This document shows, one piece after another, positions 26,503 to 35,999 of a stretch of 64,000 nucleotides of DNA; position 1 is the first letter of the stretch, and the number at the start of each line of letters is the position of its first letter. The position numbers were made by a program, and so were the translations under genes. Source of the DNA: Hahella sp050299855 (GTDB taxonomy: Bacteria > Pseudomonadota > Gammaproteobacteria > Pseudomonadales > Oleiphilaceae); contig JBNKWQ010000011.1 in NCBI GenBank assembly GCA_050299855.1, forward strand, positions 124,001 to 188,000, read 5' to 3'. Under the pieces are notes generated by a model. That model saw only the letters and a list, made by a program, of their open reading frames with translations, made no database searches and had not been told where the DNA came from.

Positions 26503-27855
26503 TTAAACGGTCGCCAACAGGTATTCACGCTCCCAGGAACTGATGACCCGCTTAAAACCCTCATATTCCGCCCAGCGTGTGGCAATAAACCCGTCTATGA
26601 ATTTATCACCAAATATTTCCCGGATATCTTCCGCTTCACTCATCACCGCCAATGCATATTCCAGGTTAAACGGCAGCTCAGGATCAGCCTCTGCACCACG
26701 ACGGCCGGATACTTCAGGCCTTGGTTCTATAGCATTGACCATACCCAGGTAGCCTGCGGCCAGATTGGCAGCCAACGATAGATAAGCATTGGTATCCGCA
26801 CCGGGCAGCCGGTTTTCTACACGCCGCGCTTCCGGGGCTGAACTGGGTACGCGCAACCCGACGGTGCGATTTTCCTCACCCCATTCGATATTCACGGGCG
26901 CATTGCCGTCAGCTCCAGGTAGATAACGCCTGTAGCTGTTTACGTTGGGAGCAAACATTGGCATCAATAGTGGAATGTATTTCTGTAACCCGCCGATATA
27001 ATTGAGGAACAGCGGAGAAGCCGTACCATCTTCTTCGGAAAACAGATTTCTCCCGGTATTAGCATCCACCAGTGATTGGTGGATGTGCATAGAACTACCC
27101 GGCTCACCGGTAATGGGTTTAGCCATAAACGTAGCACCAATATTGTGCTTGAGTGCTGCTTCACGCACAGTGCGTTTAAAGATAAATACCTGATCAGCCA
27201 GTTCAAGGGCATCTCCGTGACGGAAGTTGAACTCCATCTGCGCGGTACCCTCTTCGTGAATCAGAGTATCGATGTCCAGTTCCTGAGCTTCGCACCAGTC
27301 ATAAATATCTTCAATGATGGGATCATATTCATTGGCCGCATCTATGCTGAAAGACTGCCGGCCACTTTCTTTACGCCCTGAACGCCCTACCGGCGGTTCC
27401 AACGGCAGATCAGGATCAGTGCAACGTTGGGTCAGGTAAAATTCCACTTCCGGCGCAACGATAGGCTTCCAGCCTTTTTCTGCGTACAGGCCCAGCACAC
27501 GCTTGAGTACCGCCCGGGGAGAGAGAGAAATCAGGTTGCCGTCGACATCAAAACAATCATGGATTACGACAGCGGTGGGTTCTAATGCCCAGGGCACCAT
27601 ATATACGGCATTGGCATCCGGGCGCAGCAGCATATCGATATCTTTGGGGTCGAGAATACTGTAATAGGCTTCATCATCCGGGTAATCGCCCGTGGCAGTT
27701 TGCAGCAATACACTTTCCGGCAAGCGAATCCCCTTTTCTACCAGAAATTTGCTGGTGGGCATGATCTTGCCCCGGGCGATACCGGTCTGGTCCGGCGTAA
27801 TGCATTCCACTTCAGTAATGCGACGATCTTTAAGCCATTTGGTTAGTTTTTCCAT
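26503..27855 (-). CDS. puuA: Gamma-glutamylpolyamine synthetase (glutamine synthetase family), copy 1
   Basis: Glutamine-synthetase-like ligase joining glutamate to putrescine or related amines with ATP. The C-terminal catalytic domain contains FMAKPITGEPGSSMHIHQSL, NSYRRYLPGADGNAP and NRTVGLRVPSS, which are family hallmarks. The ATG at 27855 (MEKLTKWLKDRRI, 450 aa) is preferred because the upstream ten codons overlap the coding end of the preceding gene. It lies 17 bp after puuD. The SpuB/SpuI paralogues of pseudomonads show that copies can differ in substrate, and the second copy is at 30411. Confidence 0.9.
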   Translation of the reverse strand: MEKLTKWLKDRRITEVECITPDQTGIARGKIMPTSKFLVEKGIRLPESVLLQTATGDYPDDEAYYSILDPKDIDMLLRPDANAVYMVPWALEPTAVVIHDCFDVDGNLISLSPRAVLKRVLGLYAEKGWKPIVAPEVEFYLTQRCTDPDLPLEPPVGRSGRKESGRQSFSIDAANEYDPIIEDIYDWCEAQELDIDTLIHEEGTAQMEFNFRHGDALELADQVFIFKRTVREAALKHNIGATFMAKPITGEPGSSMHIHQSLVDANTGRNLFSEEDGTASPLFLNYIGGLQKYIPLLMPMFAPNVNSYRRYLPGADGNAPVNIEWGEENRTVGLRVPSSAPEARRVENRLPGADTNAYLSLAANLAAGYLGMVNAIEPRPEVSGRRGAEADPELPFNLEYALAVMSEAEDIREIFGDKFIDGFIATRWAEYEGFKRVISSWEREYLLATV

Positions 27856-27872
27856 TTTTATCCATTCGGTTG

Positions 27873-28616
27873 TCACGCTCTGCACGCATCACCGAATGCC
27901 TCAAAAAGTTGTCGTTGTTGGGGATGTTTCATTACTTGCCACTCCGGATGCCATTGCACACCAAGACCAAAAGTCGCCCCTTCCACCCTGAATGCCTCAA
28001 TCAGCCCGTCCGCAGCCGTGGCTTCAACCGCCAGGCTGCGGCCGAGAGCATCAACACCCTGAGTATGCAAAGAATTCACTAGGATCTCCGGCACCTGCAA
28101 TATCTGGTGTAGTAAGCCGCCTTCCACTAGTTGCACGCTATGGGAGGCGGCGTACTGCTCGGCAAGACCGAGCGACTTATCTTCACGATGATCGCTCAAT
28201 CCTTCCACCTGATGTACCAGTTGATGCAGGGTACCGTCCATGGCGACGTTGATTTCCTGAAAACCGCGACACACACCAAATAGGGGCAGGTCTCGGTGCA
28301 GGGCTTCCTTAATAATAGTCAGACTCAGAGAATCCCGTACCAGATCATAATCGTGGGTTTCAGCCGTCGTCGGTTCGGTGCTGTAGTATTGGGGGTGAAC
28401 CATGGAATAGCCGCCGGGGAGGAAGAGGCCGTCAAGGTGATCCAGCCAATCGCGGATATCCACCCATTCCTCCAGACCAGGAATCAAGACAGGGGCAACT
28501 TGTGAGGCCGCAGCTAAGGCGGTGAGATACTTTTCCCCGGCCATATGGAAAGGATGCGGGGGAACTACCCTGACATCACAGACCACACCAACCAGTGGCT
28601 TCAACTTGCGAGACAT
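27873..28616 (-). CDS. puuD: Gamma-glutamyl-GABA hydrolase PuuD
   Basis: Class I glutamine-amidotransferase-like hydrolase of 247 residues that releases GABA and glutamate from gamma-glutamyl-GABA. The nucleophile Cys is in LFGVCRGFQEINVAMDG and the His/Glu pair in GVQWHPEWQ. It is first in a minus-strand unit with puuA and spuC and divergent from gabD across an AT-rich promoter region. In pseudomonads the equivalent is SpuA. Confidence 0.92.
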   Translation of the reverse strand: MSRKLKPLVGVVCDVRVVPPHPFHMAGEKYLTALAAASQVAPVLIPGLEEWVDIRDWLDHLDGLFLPGGYSMVHPQYYSTEPTTAETHDYDLVRDSLSLTIIKEALHRDLPLFGVCRGFQEINVAMDGTLHQLVHQVEGLSDHREDKSLGLAEQYAASHSVQLVEGGLLHQILQVPEILVNSLHTQGVDALGRSLAVEATAADGLIEAFRVEGATFGLGVQWHPEWQVMKHPQQRQLFEAFGDACRA

Positions 28617-28739
28617 ATTTGACTACTTAGTATTTAACGACTGAATTTGAGTTATCAAAAGTCTAAATTTGCCAAGTGTTTATTTTTTCCAACATTATCA
28701 TAAAGAATAATTAACACAATACGTTCAAAATGCCTTCTG

Positions 28740-28804
28740 TAAAATATTTAACACAAATTAGCCCCTATAAGGGCCTGCGCAGCCAGTATTTGTTAAATAT
28801 TTTA
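28740..28804. promoter_or_regulatory. 14-bp inverted repeat in the puuD/gabD divergent promoter
   Basis: The 304-bp AT-rich gap 28617-28920 holds the promoters of the two divergent polyamine units. Perfect arms TAAAATATTTAACA (28740-28753) and TGTTAAATATTTTA (28791-28804) lie about five helical turns apart, flanking a smaller GCCC-TATAA-GGGC dyad. Each arm resembles the E. coli PuuR box (AAAATATAATGAACA as I recall it). I infer an operator for the PuuR-like protein encoded at 54570. Confidence 0.6.
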
Positions 28805-28920
28805 TTCACAAGGCTTGAGAATTCACTCAGAATGCGGTTAGCTAGCAGCATTACTGCCACCCGAACACAGAGTTCAATACTGACGATGCAGCCGCTATGA
28901 CCGGCGATGGGGGAGGTTCC

Positions 28921-30369
28921 GTGTCAACCGTGCAAATTCATGAACAGGCCTATATAGACGGCGCCTGGAACGCTGCGATTTCGCAACAAACCTATCCGAT
29001 TATCAATCCCGCGACCGGAGAGTTAATTGCCGATGTCGCAGACTGCAGTACTGAAGACGCCACCCGAGCCGTCGAAGCGGCTCAAGCTGCCTTCGACGGC
29101 TGGCGCCGGATGACAGCCAAAGAACGCGCCAACATCCTGCGCCAATGGTTCAACTTAATCAGCCAACACCAGGCCAAGCTGGCCAAAATCATGACCATGG
29201 AGTGTGGGAAACCGCTGCAGGAAAGCCTCGGAGAAGTGACCTATGGCGCATCTTTCGTTGAATGGTTTGCCGAAGAGGCCAAGCGGGTATATGGCGATGT
29301 CATTGCACCACCGAAAAACGACCGTCGCATTCTGGCGATCAAACAACCTATAGGTGTCTGTAGCGCAATAACTCCCTGGAATTTTCCTCTGGCGATGATC
29401 ACCCGAAAATGCGCACCAGCCCTGGCAGCCGGATGCACCGTTGTCGTCAAACCGGCTGAAGCCACACCGCTGACAGCTCTTGCCCTGGCGCAACTGGCTG
29501 CAGAAGCCGGTTTCCCGAAAGGCGTGTTCAATGTCGTGACAGCAAGCCACGGTCGTGATGTCGGTGCCGTGCTGACCCAACATCCTGCGGTGCGCAAATT
29601 ATCTTTCACCGGCTCAACCGCAGTCGGCAAATTACTTATCAAGCAGGCTGCCGACACAGTCAAAAAAGTCTCCATGGAACTGGGTGGTAACGCACCCTTT
29701 ATTGTATTCGATGACGCCGATATCGAAGCGGCTGTCACCGGCGCCCTGGCCTCCAAATACAGGAATACCGGCCAGACCTGCGTCTGCGTCAACCGTTTCC
29801 TGGTGCAGGACGGTATCTACGATGCTTTTGCAAAAGCCCTGACAGAACGTGTCGCCAAAATGCCTATCGGCAATGGCCTGACCGAAGGTACGGAACAGGG
29901 CCCTCTTATTAATCAGGCCGCCGTAGAAAAAGTCAAAGAGTTGGTTCAAGACGCCAGGAACCAAGGGGCAGAACAATTAACCGGCGGTCCACGACCCGAC
30001 CTGGGACCCCTGTTTCATGCACCGACCGTCCTGACCAATGTCACCGAAAACATGCGGCTTTTCCGCGAAGAAATCTTCGGCCCGGTCGCGCCGCTCTTCC
30101 GTTTCAACACAGAAGAAGAAGCCATTCGTATGGCCAATGACACCCCTTTCGGTTTGGCCTCCTACTTTTACACCCAGGACATGAAACGTACCTGGCGCGT
30201 GGCGGAGGCGTTGGAATACGGCATGGTCGGAATCAATGAAGGCATTATTTCAACAGAAGTGGCCCCTTTTGGCGGGATCAAGGAATCCGGTCTGGGGCGC
30301 GAAGGCAGCAAATACGGGATCGACGAATATGTCGAGATCAAATACCTGTGCATGGGCGGCCTGGAATAA
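28921..30369 (+). CDS. gabD: NAD(P)-dependent succinate-semialdehyde dehydrogenase GabD
   Basis: Oxidises succinate semialdehyde, the product of GABA transamination, to succinate. Residues include the ALITPWNFPLAM-type motif (AITPWNFPLAMI), catalytic Glu in MELGGNAPF and catalytic Cys in RNTGQTCVCVNRF. A GTG at 28921 with GGGGGAGG 5 nt upstream gives 482 residues, the usual GabD length, and is preferred to the ATG at 28897. It opens a plus-strand unit continuing into puuA copy 2, aguB and aguA. Confidence 0.93.
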   Translation: MSTVQIHEQAYIDGAWNAAISQQTYPIINPATGELIADVADCSTEDATRAVEAAQAAFDGWRRMTAKERANILRQWFNLISQHQAKLAKIMTMECGKPLQESLGEVTYGASFVEWFAEEAKRVYGDVIAPPKNDRRILAIKQPIGVCSAITPWNFPLAMITRKCAPALAAGCTVVVKPAEATPLTALALAQLAAEAGFPKGVFNVVTASHGRDVGAVLTQHPAVRKLSFTGSTAVGKLLIKQAADTVKKVSMELGGNAPFIVFDDADIEAAVTGALASKYRNTGQTCVCVNRFLVQDGIYDAFAKALTERVAKMPIGNGLTEGTEQGPLINQAAVEKVKELVQDARNQGAEQLTGGPRPDLGPLFHAPTVLTNVTENMRLFREEIFGPVAPLFRFNTEEEAIRMANDTPFGLASYFYTQDMKRTWRVAEALEYGMVGINEGIISTEVAPFGGIKESGLGREGSKYGIDEYVEIKYLCMGGLE

Positions 30370-30410
30370 CCCAGCGCCCGATGTCACAGAACTTTTATGA
30401 GTAATAAAAA

Positions 30411-31772
30411 ATGTCCACCCAAGAAGTTAAGGAATTCCTTGAACAATACCCCGATGTACAAACCGTAGAACTCTTAATCAGCGACTTGAACGGCGTCATT
30501 CGCGGCAAACGCATTGAGATTGATCTGCTGGAAAAAGTTTACACCAACGGCTTTTCACTTCCTGGCTCGGTCATGGCCCTGGACGCAACAGGCACTACCG
30601 TCGAAGAAACCGGACTGGGAGCCGCCGAAGGCGACCAGGACCGCATCTGTTATCCGGTACCGGGCACACTTGCCATTGTCCCCTGGCAGGGGGAAGACCG
30701 CGCCCAGGCGCTGGTCAGTATGTTTGACGCAAATGACGATTCACCCTTTGAGGCTGATCCCCGTCAAGTACTGGCGCGAGTGGTGGATAAGTTCAAGGCG
30801 ACTGGCTACACCCCGCGCGTTGCGGTGGAACTAGAATTTTATCTGATCGATAAGGAGCGCGACCTTAATGGCCTGCTCCAGCCGCCAGTTTCACCGGTGA
30901 GTGGTCGCCGAATGATGTCCAAACAGGTCTACTCCATGGACGACCTGGACGATTATGACTTTTTTATACGCGATGTTCTGGAAACCGCACACACGCAGAA
31001 CGTCCAAGCTGACGCAGTGATTGCCGAATATGCACCGGCGCAGTTTGAGGTCAACCTGAACTATGTGGATAACCCACTTGCCGCAGCAGACCAGGCTGTA
31101 TTATTGAGACGCATCATCCGCCAGGTGGCCAGAAAGCATGATATGGAAGCCACCTTCATGGCCAAACCCCATATCGACGAAGCCGGCAGCGGCACCCACG
31201 TACATGTCAGTCTACTCGATGCAGAGGGTCGTAATATCTTTGCCCATGATGACCCGATCAACCACCCGCCAATGCGCTTTGCCATGGGCGGCTTGCTGGA
31301 CATGGCCGATTCTGTCCAGGCATTACTCTGTCCGAATATCAACAGCTACCGTCGCCTGGCGCCAGGCGCTTTTGCACCGACCAGTAAAACCTGGGGCTAC
31401 GATAATCGCACTGCCGCATTACGCATTCCGTCCGGGGATATCGAAGCCACAAGGGTTGAACACCGTATGAGTGGTGCCGATACCAACCCCTATCTGGCGG
31501 TCGCCGTAGTGCTGGCAGGTATAGGCGAAGGTTTGTTGCACCGGATTGAGCCACCGGTGGCTGTCGAAAATAATGTCTATGACCAGGAACACCCCGCGTT
31601 GGCAGACAACCCCAGGGATGCTTTGCGCAATATGGAGCAGGATGAGCGCCTGCAGGACTGGTTTGGGGAAGAATTCATCCGCATCTATGGCATCTGCAAA
31701 TGGTCTGAAGTCAGCCTGTTTGAACGCCAGATCACAGAAATGGAATACAACCTGCTGTTGCCTTATTTATAA
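30411..31772 (+). CDS. Gamma-glutamylpolyamine synthetase, copy 2
   Basis: A second glutamine-synthetase-family ligase, 453 residues. Family segments include LISDLNGVIRGKRI, FMAKPHIDEAGSGTHVHVSL, NINSYRRLAPGAFAP and NRTAALRIPSGD. It lies 41 bp after gabD. It differs clearly from the copy at 26503, so the two probably handle different amines (for example putrescine versus spermidine or a diamine), as with SpuB and SpuI. Which one handles putrescine cannot be told here. Confidence 0.88.
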   Translation: MSTQEVKEFLEQYPDVQTVELLISDLNGVIRGKRIEIDLLEKVYTNGFSLPGSVMALDATGTTVEETGLGAAEGDQDRICYPVPGTLAIVPWQGEDRAQALVSMFDANDDSPFEADPRQVLARVVDKFKATGYTPRVAVELEFYLIDKERDLNGLLQPPVSPVSGRRMMSKQVYSMDDLDDYDFFIRDVLETAHTQNVQADAVIAEYAPAQFEVNLNYVDNPLAAADQAVLLRRIIRQVARKHDMEATFMAKPHIDEAGSGTHVHVSLLDAEGRNIFAHDDPINHPPMRFAMGGLLDMADSVQALLCPNINSYRRLAPGAFAPTSKTWGYDNRTAALRIPSGDIEATRVEHRMSGADTNPYLAVAVVLAGIGEGLLHRIEPPVAVENNVYDQEHPALADNPRDALRNMEQDERLQDWFGEEFIRIYGICKWSEVSLFERQITEMEYNLLLPYL

Positions 31773-31840
31773 TTTAGTACCGGTTATAATTAACCAACGG
31801 GCCTCTTCCTGAGGTCCATTGTCACGACGCAGGAGTCAGC

Positions 31841-32710
31841 ATGAGAAAGGTTACTGTCGCAGCGACCCAAATGAGCTGTGGCTGGGATGTTGAAGAAAAC
31901 ATCGCCAACGGGGAAAAACTGGTCAGAGAAGCAGCAAATCAGGGAGCACAAATTATCCTGCTACAGGAGTTATTTGAACGCTGCTATTTTTGCCAGAAGC
32001 ATAAAGAAGAGTACCTGCAATTTGCCACCCCGGTCGACGCCAATCCTGCCATACGACATTTCCAGAAATTGGCCGCAGAACTTAAGGTGGTCCTGCCAAT
32101 CAGCTTTTATGAGCGGGCCAATAATGCCTATTACAATTCGGTTGTTATAATTGATGCCGACGGTAGTAATCTCGGCACCTACCGTAAAACCCATATCCCT
32201 GATGGCCCGGGTTACTCTGAGAAATTTTACTTCACCCCGGGCGATACCGGCTTCAAGGTGTGGGACACCGCCTATGCCCGAATCGGCGTAGGTATCTGCT
32301 GGGACCAGTGGTTCCCGGAAACAGCACGCTCCATGGCGCTGATGGGAGCAGAGCTTCTGTTCTATCCCACCGCGATTGGTTCAGAACCACAGGATACCGG
32401 CATTGATTCCCGTGACCACTGGCAACTGACCCAGCAAGGTCATGCAGCAGCCAACCTCACCCCGTTGATTGCCTCCAATCGTACTGGCCGGGAAACTGAG
32501 GACGAGCAGTTTATAGACTTCTATGGCTCTTCATTCATTGCCAATGAGTTCGGCCAGAAAGTTGCCTCTTTTGATCGCAATGAAACCGGCATACTGGTCC
32601 ATACTTTTGATCTCGACCAGGTAGCCGGCCACCGCCATGCATGGGGTGTTTTCCGTGATCGCCGTCCAGACCTCTACCAGACTCTGTTGACCAAAGACGG
32701 AGGCCATTGA
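31841..32710 (+). CDS. aguB: N-carbamoylputrescine amidohydrolase AguB
   Basis: Nitrilase-superfamily enzyme that hydrolyses N-carbamoylputrescine to putrescine, CO2 and ammonia. The catalytic triad is E43 (LQELFERCYF), K116 (YRKTHIPDGPGY) and C153 (GVGICWDQWFPE). At 289 residues it has standard length. AGGAG lies just before the ATG. It is followed 3 bp later by aguA. Confidence 0.95.
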   Translation: MRKVTVAATQMSCGWDVEENIANGEKLVREAANQGAQIILLQELFERCYFCQKHKEEYLQFATPVDANPAIRHFQKLAAELKVVLPISFYERANNAYYNSVVIIDADGSNLGTYRKTHIPDGPGYSEKFYFTPGDTGFKVWDTAYARIGVGICWDQWFPETARSMALMGAELLFYPTAIGSEPQDTGIDSRDHWQLTQQGHAAANLTPLIASNRTGRETEDEQFIDFYGSSFIANEFGQKVASFDRNETGILVHTFDLDQVAGHRHAWGVFRDRRPDLYQTLLTKDGGH

Positions 32711-32713
32711 TAC

Positions 32714-33811
32714 ATGGCGTTACCGTTAAACTCCACGCCTCGCGTGGATGGTTTCTACATGCCCGCAGAATGGGCACCGCAAAGCCAGACCTGGATGCTG
32801 TGGCCGGAGCGGCAGGACAACTGGCGCTTCGGCGCCAAACCAGCCCAGAAAGCCTATGCCGCTGTCGCAGAGGCTATTGGTCGCTTCCAACCCGTGACTA
32901 TCGGTGTATCTGTTGATCAGTTTGAAAACGCCAGCGCCCGCTTGAGTGATCGGATACGGGTGGTGGAGATTTCCAATAATGACGCCTGGGTGCGAGACAC
33001 CGGTCCTACTTTTGTCATCAACGATCAGGGAGAAATCCGCGGCAATGATTGGGAATTCAATGCCTGGGGCGGGTTAACCGGAGGCCTTTATCAGCCGTGG
33101 AACCGTGACGATCAGGTGGCGCAAAAGATTTGCAGTATCGAACGCATCTCCCGCTACCGTTCCGAGGGCTTCGTGCTGGAAGGCGGTGCTATTCATGTGG
33201 ACGGTGAAGGCACTTTAATCACCACCGAGGAGTGCCTGCTGAATCCCAACCGCAATCCGCACCTGAGCCGAAAACAAATCGAAGCCAGAATGCGGGACCA
33301 CCTCAATGTAGAATCGATACTGTGGATTCCGGAAGGCATCTACAACGACGAAACCAACGGCCATGTAGACAACATGGCCTGTTTCGTCGCACCCGGCAAG
33401 ATTGCCCTGGCTTGGAGCGACGATAAGAATGACCCTCAATACCAGCGCAGTCATACCGCGCTGCACTACCTGGAAAGCCGGAGGGACGCCAAAGGCCGCA
33501 AGTTGCAGGTGGTAAAGGTGCCACTACCACAGCCGCTGGTGCAATCGGAAGATGAAGTGGACGGCATCGACAAGGCGTTTCATGCCTGGCCCCGCCGTGC
33601 AGGCGAACGTATGGCTGCCAGCTACATCAACTTCCTGATGGTGAATGGCGGCATTATCATGCCCAGTTTCGAGGACCCCATGGATCAAATCGCGGGTAAT
33701 ATCATCGCCGATCTGTGCCCAGACCGGGAAATCGTGCAACTACCGGGAAGGGAAATCCTGCTCGGTGGCGGTAATATTCACTGCATTACTCAGCAACAGC
33801 CGGCAGCTTAA
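32714..33811 (+). CDS. aguA: Agmatine deiminase AguA
   Basis: Converts agmatine to N-carbamoylputrescine and ammonia. The 365-residue protein has the guanidino-group-modifying fold. It opens with PRVDGFYMPAEWAPQSQTWM, has the DAWVRDTGPTFV substrate site, GHVDNMACF and the catalytic Cys at 357 in GGGNIHCITQQQP. GGAGG overlaps the end of aguB, so the pair is coupled. Confidence 0.96.
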   Translation: MALPLNSTPRVDGFYMPAEWAPQSQTWMLWPERQDNWRFGAKPAQKAYAAVAEAIGRFQPVTIGVSVDQFENASARLSDRIRVVEISNNDAWVRDTGPTFVINDQGEIRGNDWEFNAWGGLTGGLYQPWNRDDQVAQKICSIERISRYRSEGFVLEGGAIHVDGEGTLITTEECLLNPNRNPHLSRKQIEARMRDHLNVESILWIPEGIYNDETNGHVDNMACFVAPGKIALAWSDDKNDPQYQRSHTALHYLESRRDAKGRKLQVVKVPLPQPLVQSEDEVDGIDKAFHAWPRRAGERMAASYINFLMVNGGIIMPSFEDPMDQIAGNIIADLCPDREIVQLPGREILLGGGNIHCITQQQPAA

Positions 33812-33963
33812 TCGTCAACGGGTAGTTGGTTCTATCCTCAGCAGGGAATACCCTCTTATCACCAACAACCTCCCCTTTTTCATGACTCATACATTTTTAC
33901 AATTTATTTGCTGACAAATTATCAATTTGATGTACCATCCCAACGGACTATACCTTTGCATCT

Positions 33964-34010
33964 ATTAACTATTCTTTTCTAGCCATTAACTATTTTTTTA
34001 ACCATTAAAA
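33964..34010. repeat. Phased ATTAA repeats upstream of small secreted gene
   Basis: ATTAACTATT occurs at 33964-33973 and 33985-33994, with a third partial copy, ATTAAAA, at 34004. Spacing is about 20-21 bp, two helical turns, immediately before the gene at 34031. This is consistent with phased regulator sites or a curved AT-rich promoter. Confidence 0.4.
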
Positions 34011-34030
34011 GTTTGCACACGGAGATTAAC

Positions 34031-34282
34031 GTGAAAGGAATTCTTGCACTGCCGCTATTTCTGCTTACCCTTGTTTCTACACCCTCATTCGCTTTTGAAA
34101 ACATTGAAATGCCCACTGCCGAAGGCTGTGGCGATATTCATATGGAAATTATGGGGGTTTGTGTGTGGAAGCCTTATGTGTCCACCCGCAATATTCGGGA
34201 TCTGCAGAAAGAGATAAAGCAATTTAAAGCGCAACAGGCTGGTCATAGCCATGCGGAGCAACCTTCAGACCAACAAAGTTAA
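34031..34282 (+). CDS. Small secreted protein of unknown function
   Basis: An 83-residue protein from a GTG with GGAG 6 nt upstream. A signal peptide (MKGILALPLFLLTLVSTPSFA-FE) leads to a short mature part with CGDIHMEIMGVCVW and a charged C-terminal helix. The C-x6-GVCVW pattern faintly recalls the mature N terminus of TraU-like proteins of integrative conjugative elements, but nothing else of that family follows and no conjugation genes are near. Treat as hypothetical. Confidence 0.55.
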   Translation: MKGILALPLFLLTLVSTPSFAFENIEMPTAEGCGDIHMEIMGVCVWKPYVSTRNIRDLQKEIKQFKAQQAGHSHAEQPSDQQS

Positions 34283-34371
34283 TATGGCTTTGGTTGGCGC
34301 TGCATCAGCGTAGAACTTATGCAAATAGATCCTTTAATCTGCCACGGCAGGAAATCGCAGGAGGTTAGACG

Positions 34372-35658
34372 TTAAATCCCCAATTTATCCCGCAATCCGT
34401 AATAGACTGCCCCCATTGCCGTATAGGGCACACGCAACACACGACCGCCAGGGAAAGGGAAATGCTTGAGTTGCGTGAAAGCATCAAAGCGCTGCGCCTG
34501 ACCTTTTAACGCTTCCGCCACCAGTCTCCCCGCCAGATGTGTGGTGGTGACGCCATGACCGCTATAGCCCTGGGCATAATAAATATTGTCACCAATGCGG
34601 CCGAACTGCGGTAAGCGGCTCATGGTCAGCAGAAAATCACCGCCCCAGGCAAATTCAATTTTCACCCCTTTCAGTTGTGGGAATGTACCTTCCAGCTTCT
34701 TACGCACAAAACTTTCAATCGAGGCAGGATCACCGCCACCGTATGTCACTCCACCGCCATAGAGCAGGCGGAAGTCGCCGGTGATTCGGTAGTAATCGAG
34801 CTTGTAGTTACAATCTTCCACACAATAAAGCTCCGGTATCAGGCCACGGGCCCTCTCTTCTCCCAGAACCTCGGTGGCCACTATTTGGGTGCCGCAAGGC
34901 ATGGACTTGGCTGCCAGCTCGGGCACCAGTTGCCCCAGATAGGCGTTGCCTGCCACCATCAGATACTGACAACGGACTGAGCCCTGCGCTGTGCGCACTA
35001 CCGGATTGGCACCACGCTCAATAGCAATCACTTTGGAATCTTCAAAGATGCGACCGCCCAGTTTTTCAACCGCCGCGGCTTCACCCAAGGCCAGGTTCAG
35101 CGGATGAATGTGGCCACCAGACATATCCAGTAAACCACCCTCATAGGCCTCGGTATGCACCGCTTTTCTGACAGCGTTTTTATCCAACAAGCTTAGCTGT
35201 TGATGGCCGAAGCGCTCCCAGAGTTTTTTCTGCTCTTCCAGCTCATGCATCTGACGCGAGTTCAGCGCGGCAAACACACCACCATCACGAAAATCACAGT
35301 CGATCTCGTATTGCTGAATTCGTTCGCGGATAATACGTCCACCTTCAAACGCCATATCTCCCATTACGGCGGCAAGCTGGCTGCCGTAATGGCGTTCAAT
35401 CACATCAATATCGCGGCTATAACTATTTACCAGTTGTCCGCCGTTGCGGCCACTGGCACCAAAGCCGATACGCGACGCTTCCAGCACCACCACTTTAAAC
35501 CCGGCTTCCACAAGGTGCAGAGCGCTGGACAACCCGGTGAAGCCTGCACCGATAATGCAAACATCAGCTTCCAGGTTCTCATTCAGGATTGGACGATCGA
35601 GAGTGTCATTGCGGGTAGCGGCATAATAGGAACCGGTATGAGTTGCACGTTGCGTCAT
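34372..35658 (-). CDS. Gamma-glutamylputrescine oxidase-like FAD oxidoreductase, copy 1
   Basis: DAO-family flavoprotein of about 428 residues, probably oxidising gamma-glutamyl amines to aldehydes (PuuB/PauB type). The FAD motif ADVCIIGAGFTGLSSALHL, the GASGRNGGQL segment and the C-terminal YAQGYSGHGVTTTHLAGRL are typical. The start is taken at the second ATG (MTQRATHTGSYY); an ATG five codons upstream is also possible. A related copy is at 53005. Confidence 0.85.
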   Translation of the reverse strand: MTQRATHTGSYYAATRNDTLDRPILNENLEADVCIIGAGFTGLSSALHLVEAGFKVVVLEASRIGFGASGRNGGQLVNSYSRDIDVIERHYGSQLAAVMGDMAFEGGRIIRERIQQYEIDCDFRDGGVFAALNSRQMHELEEQKKLWERFGHQQLSLLDKNAVRKAVHTEAYEGGLLDMSGGHIHPLNLALGEAAAVEKLGGRIFEDSKVIAIERGANPVVRTAQGSVRCQYLMVAGNAYLGQLVPELAAKSMPCGTQIVATEVLGEERARGLIPELYCVEDCNYKLDYYRITGDFRLLYGGGVTYGGGDPASIESFVRKKLEGTFPQLKGVKIEFAWGGDFLLTMSRLPQFGRIGDNIYYAQGYSGHGVTTTHLAGRLVAEALKGQAQRFDAFTQLKHFPFPGGRVLRVPYTAMGAVYYGLRDKLGI

Positions 35659-35928
35659 AGCCTCAGACCTCATAGATCACATAGGTTTTCTTGCAGTAAG
35701 CCGGCACTTCCCGGATTGATTTCATCTTCAGTCATCTCAACGCTGGATCATAATGGGAAGCTAATTGCCGGTTATCAAAGTCGGCGCCCAGGATCTACTT
35801 CATCGTCGGCATAACGAACACAGCACGCTGATCGCATTCCGGCAAGCGTGCCGTGACGGCCTTGCGCTTGGTATAAATCTTTACGCCTTCCATACCATGC
35901 ACATGGTTGCTGCCAAATAATGAACCTG

Positions 35929-35954
35929 AAAAAAAGCCGTCAATGACGGCTTTT
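35929..35954 (-). terminator. Intrinsic terminator after bauA
   Basis: Read on the minus strand, AAAAGCCGT-CATTG-ACGGCTTTTTTT is a compact hairpin followed by a T-run, about 45 bp after the bauA stop. The rest of the 341-bp gap 35659-35999 shows no gene. Confidence 0.85.
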
Positions 35955-35999
35955 GGGCAATCTTCCGGGCACGGGGCGAATGACTCCCCCGCTGCACTG

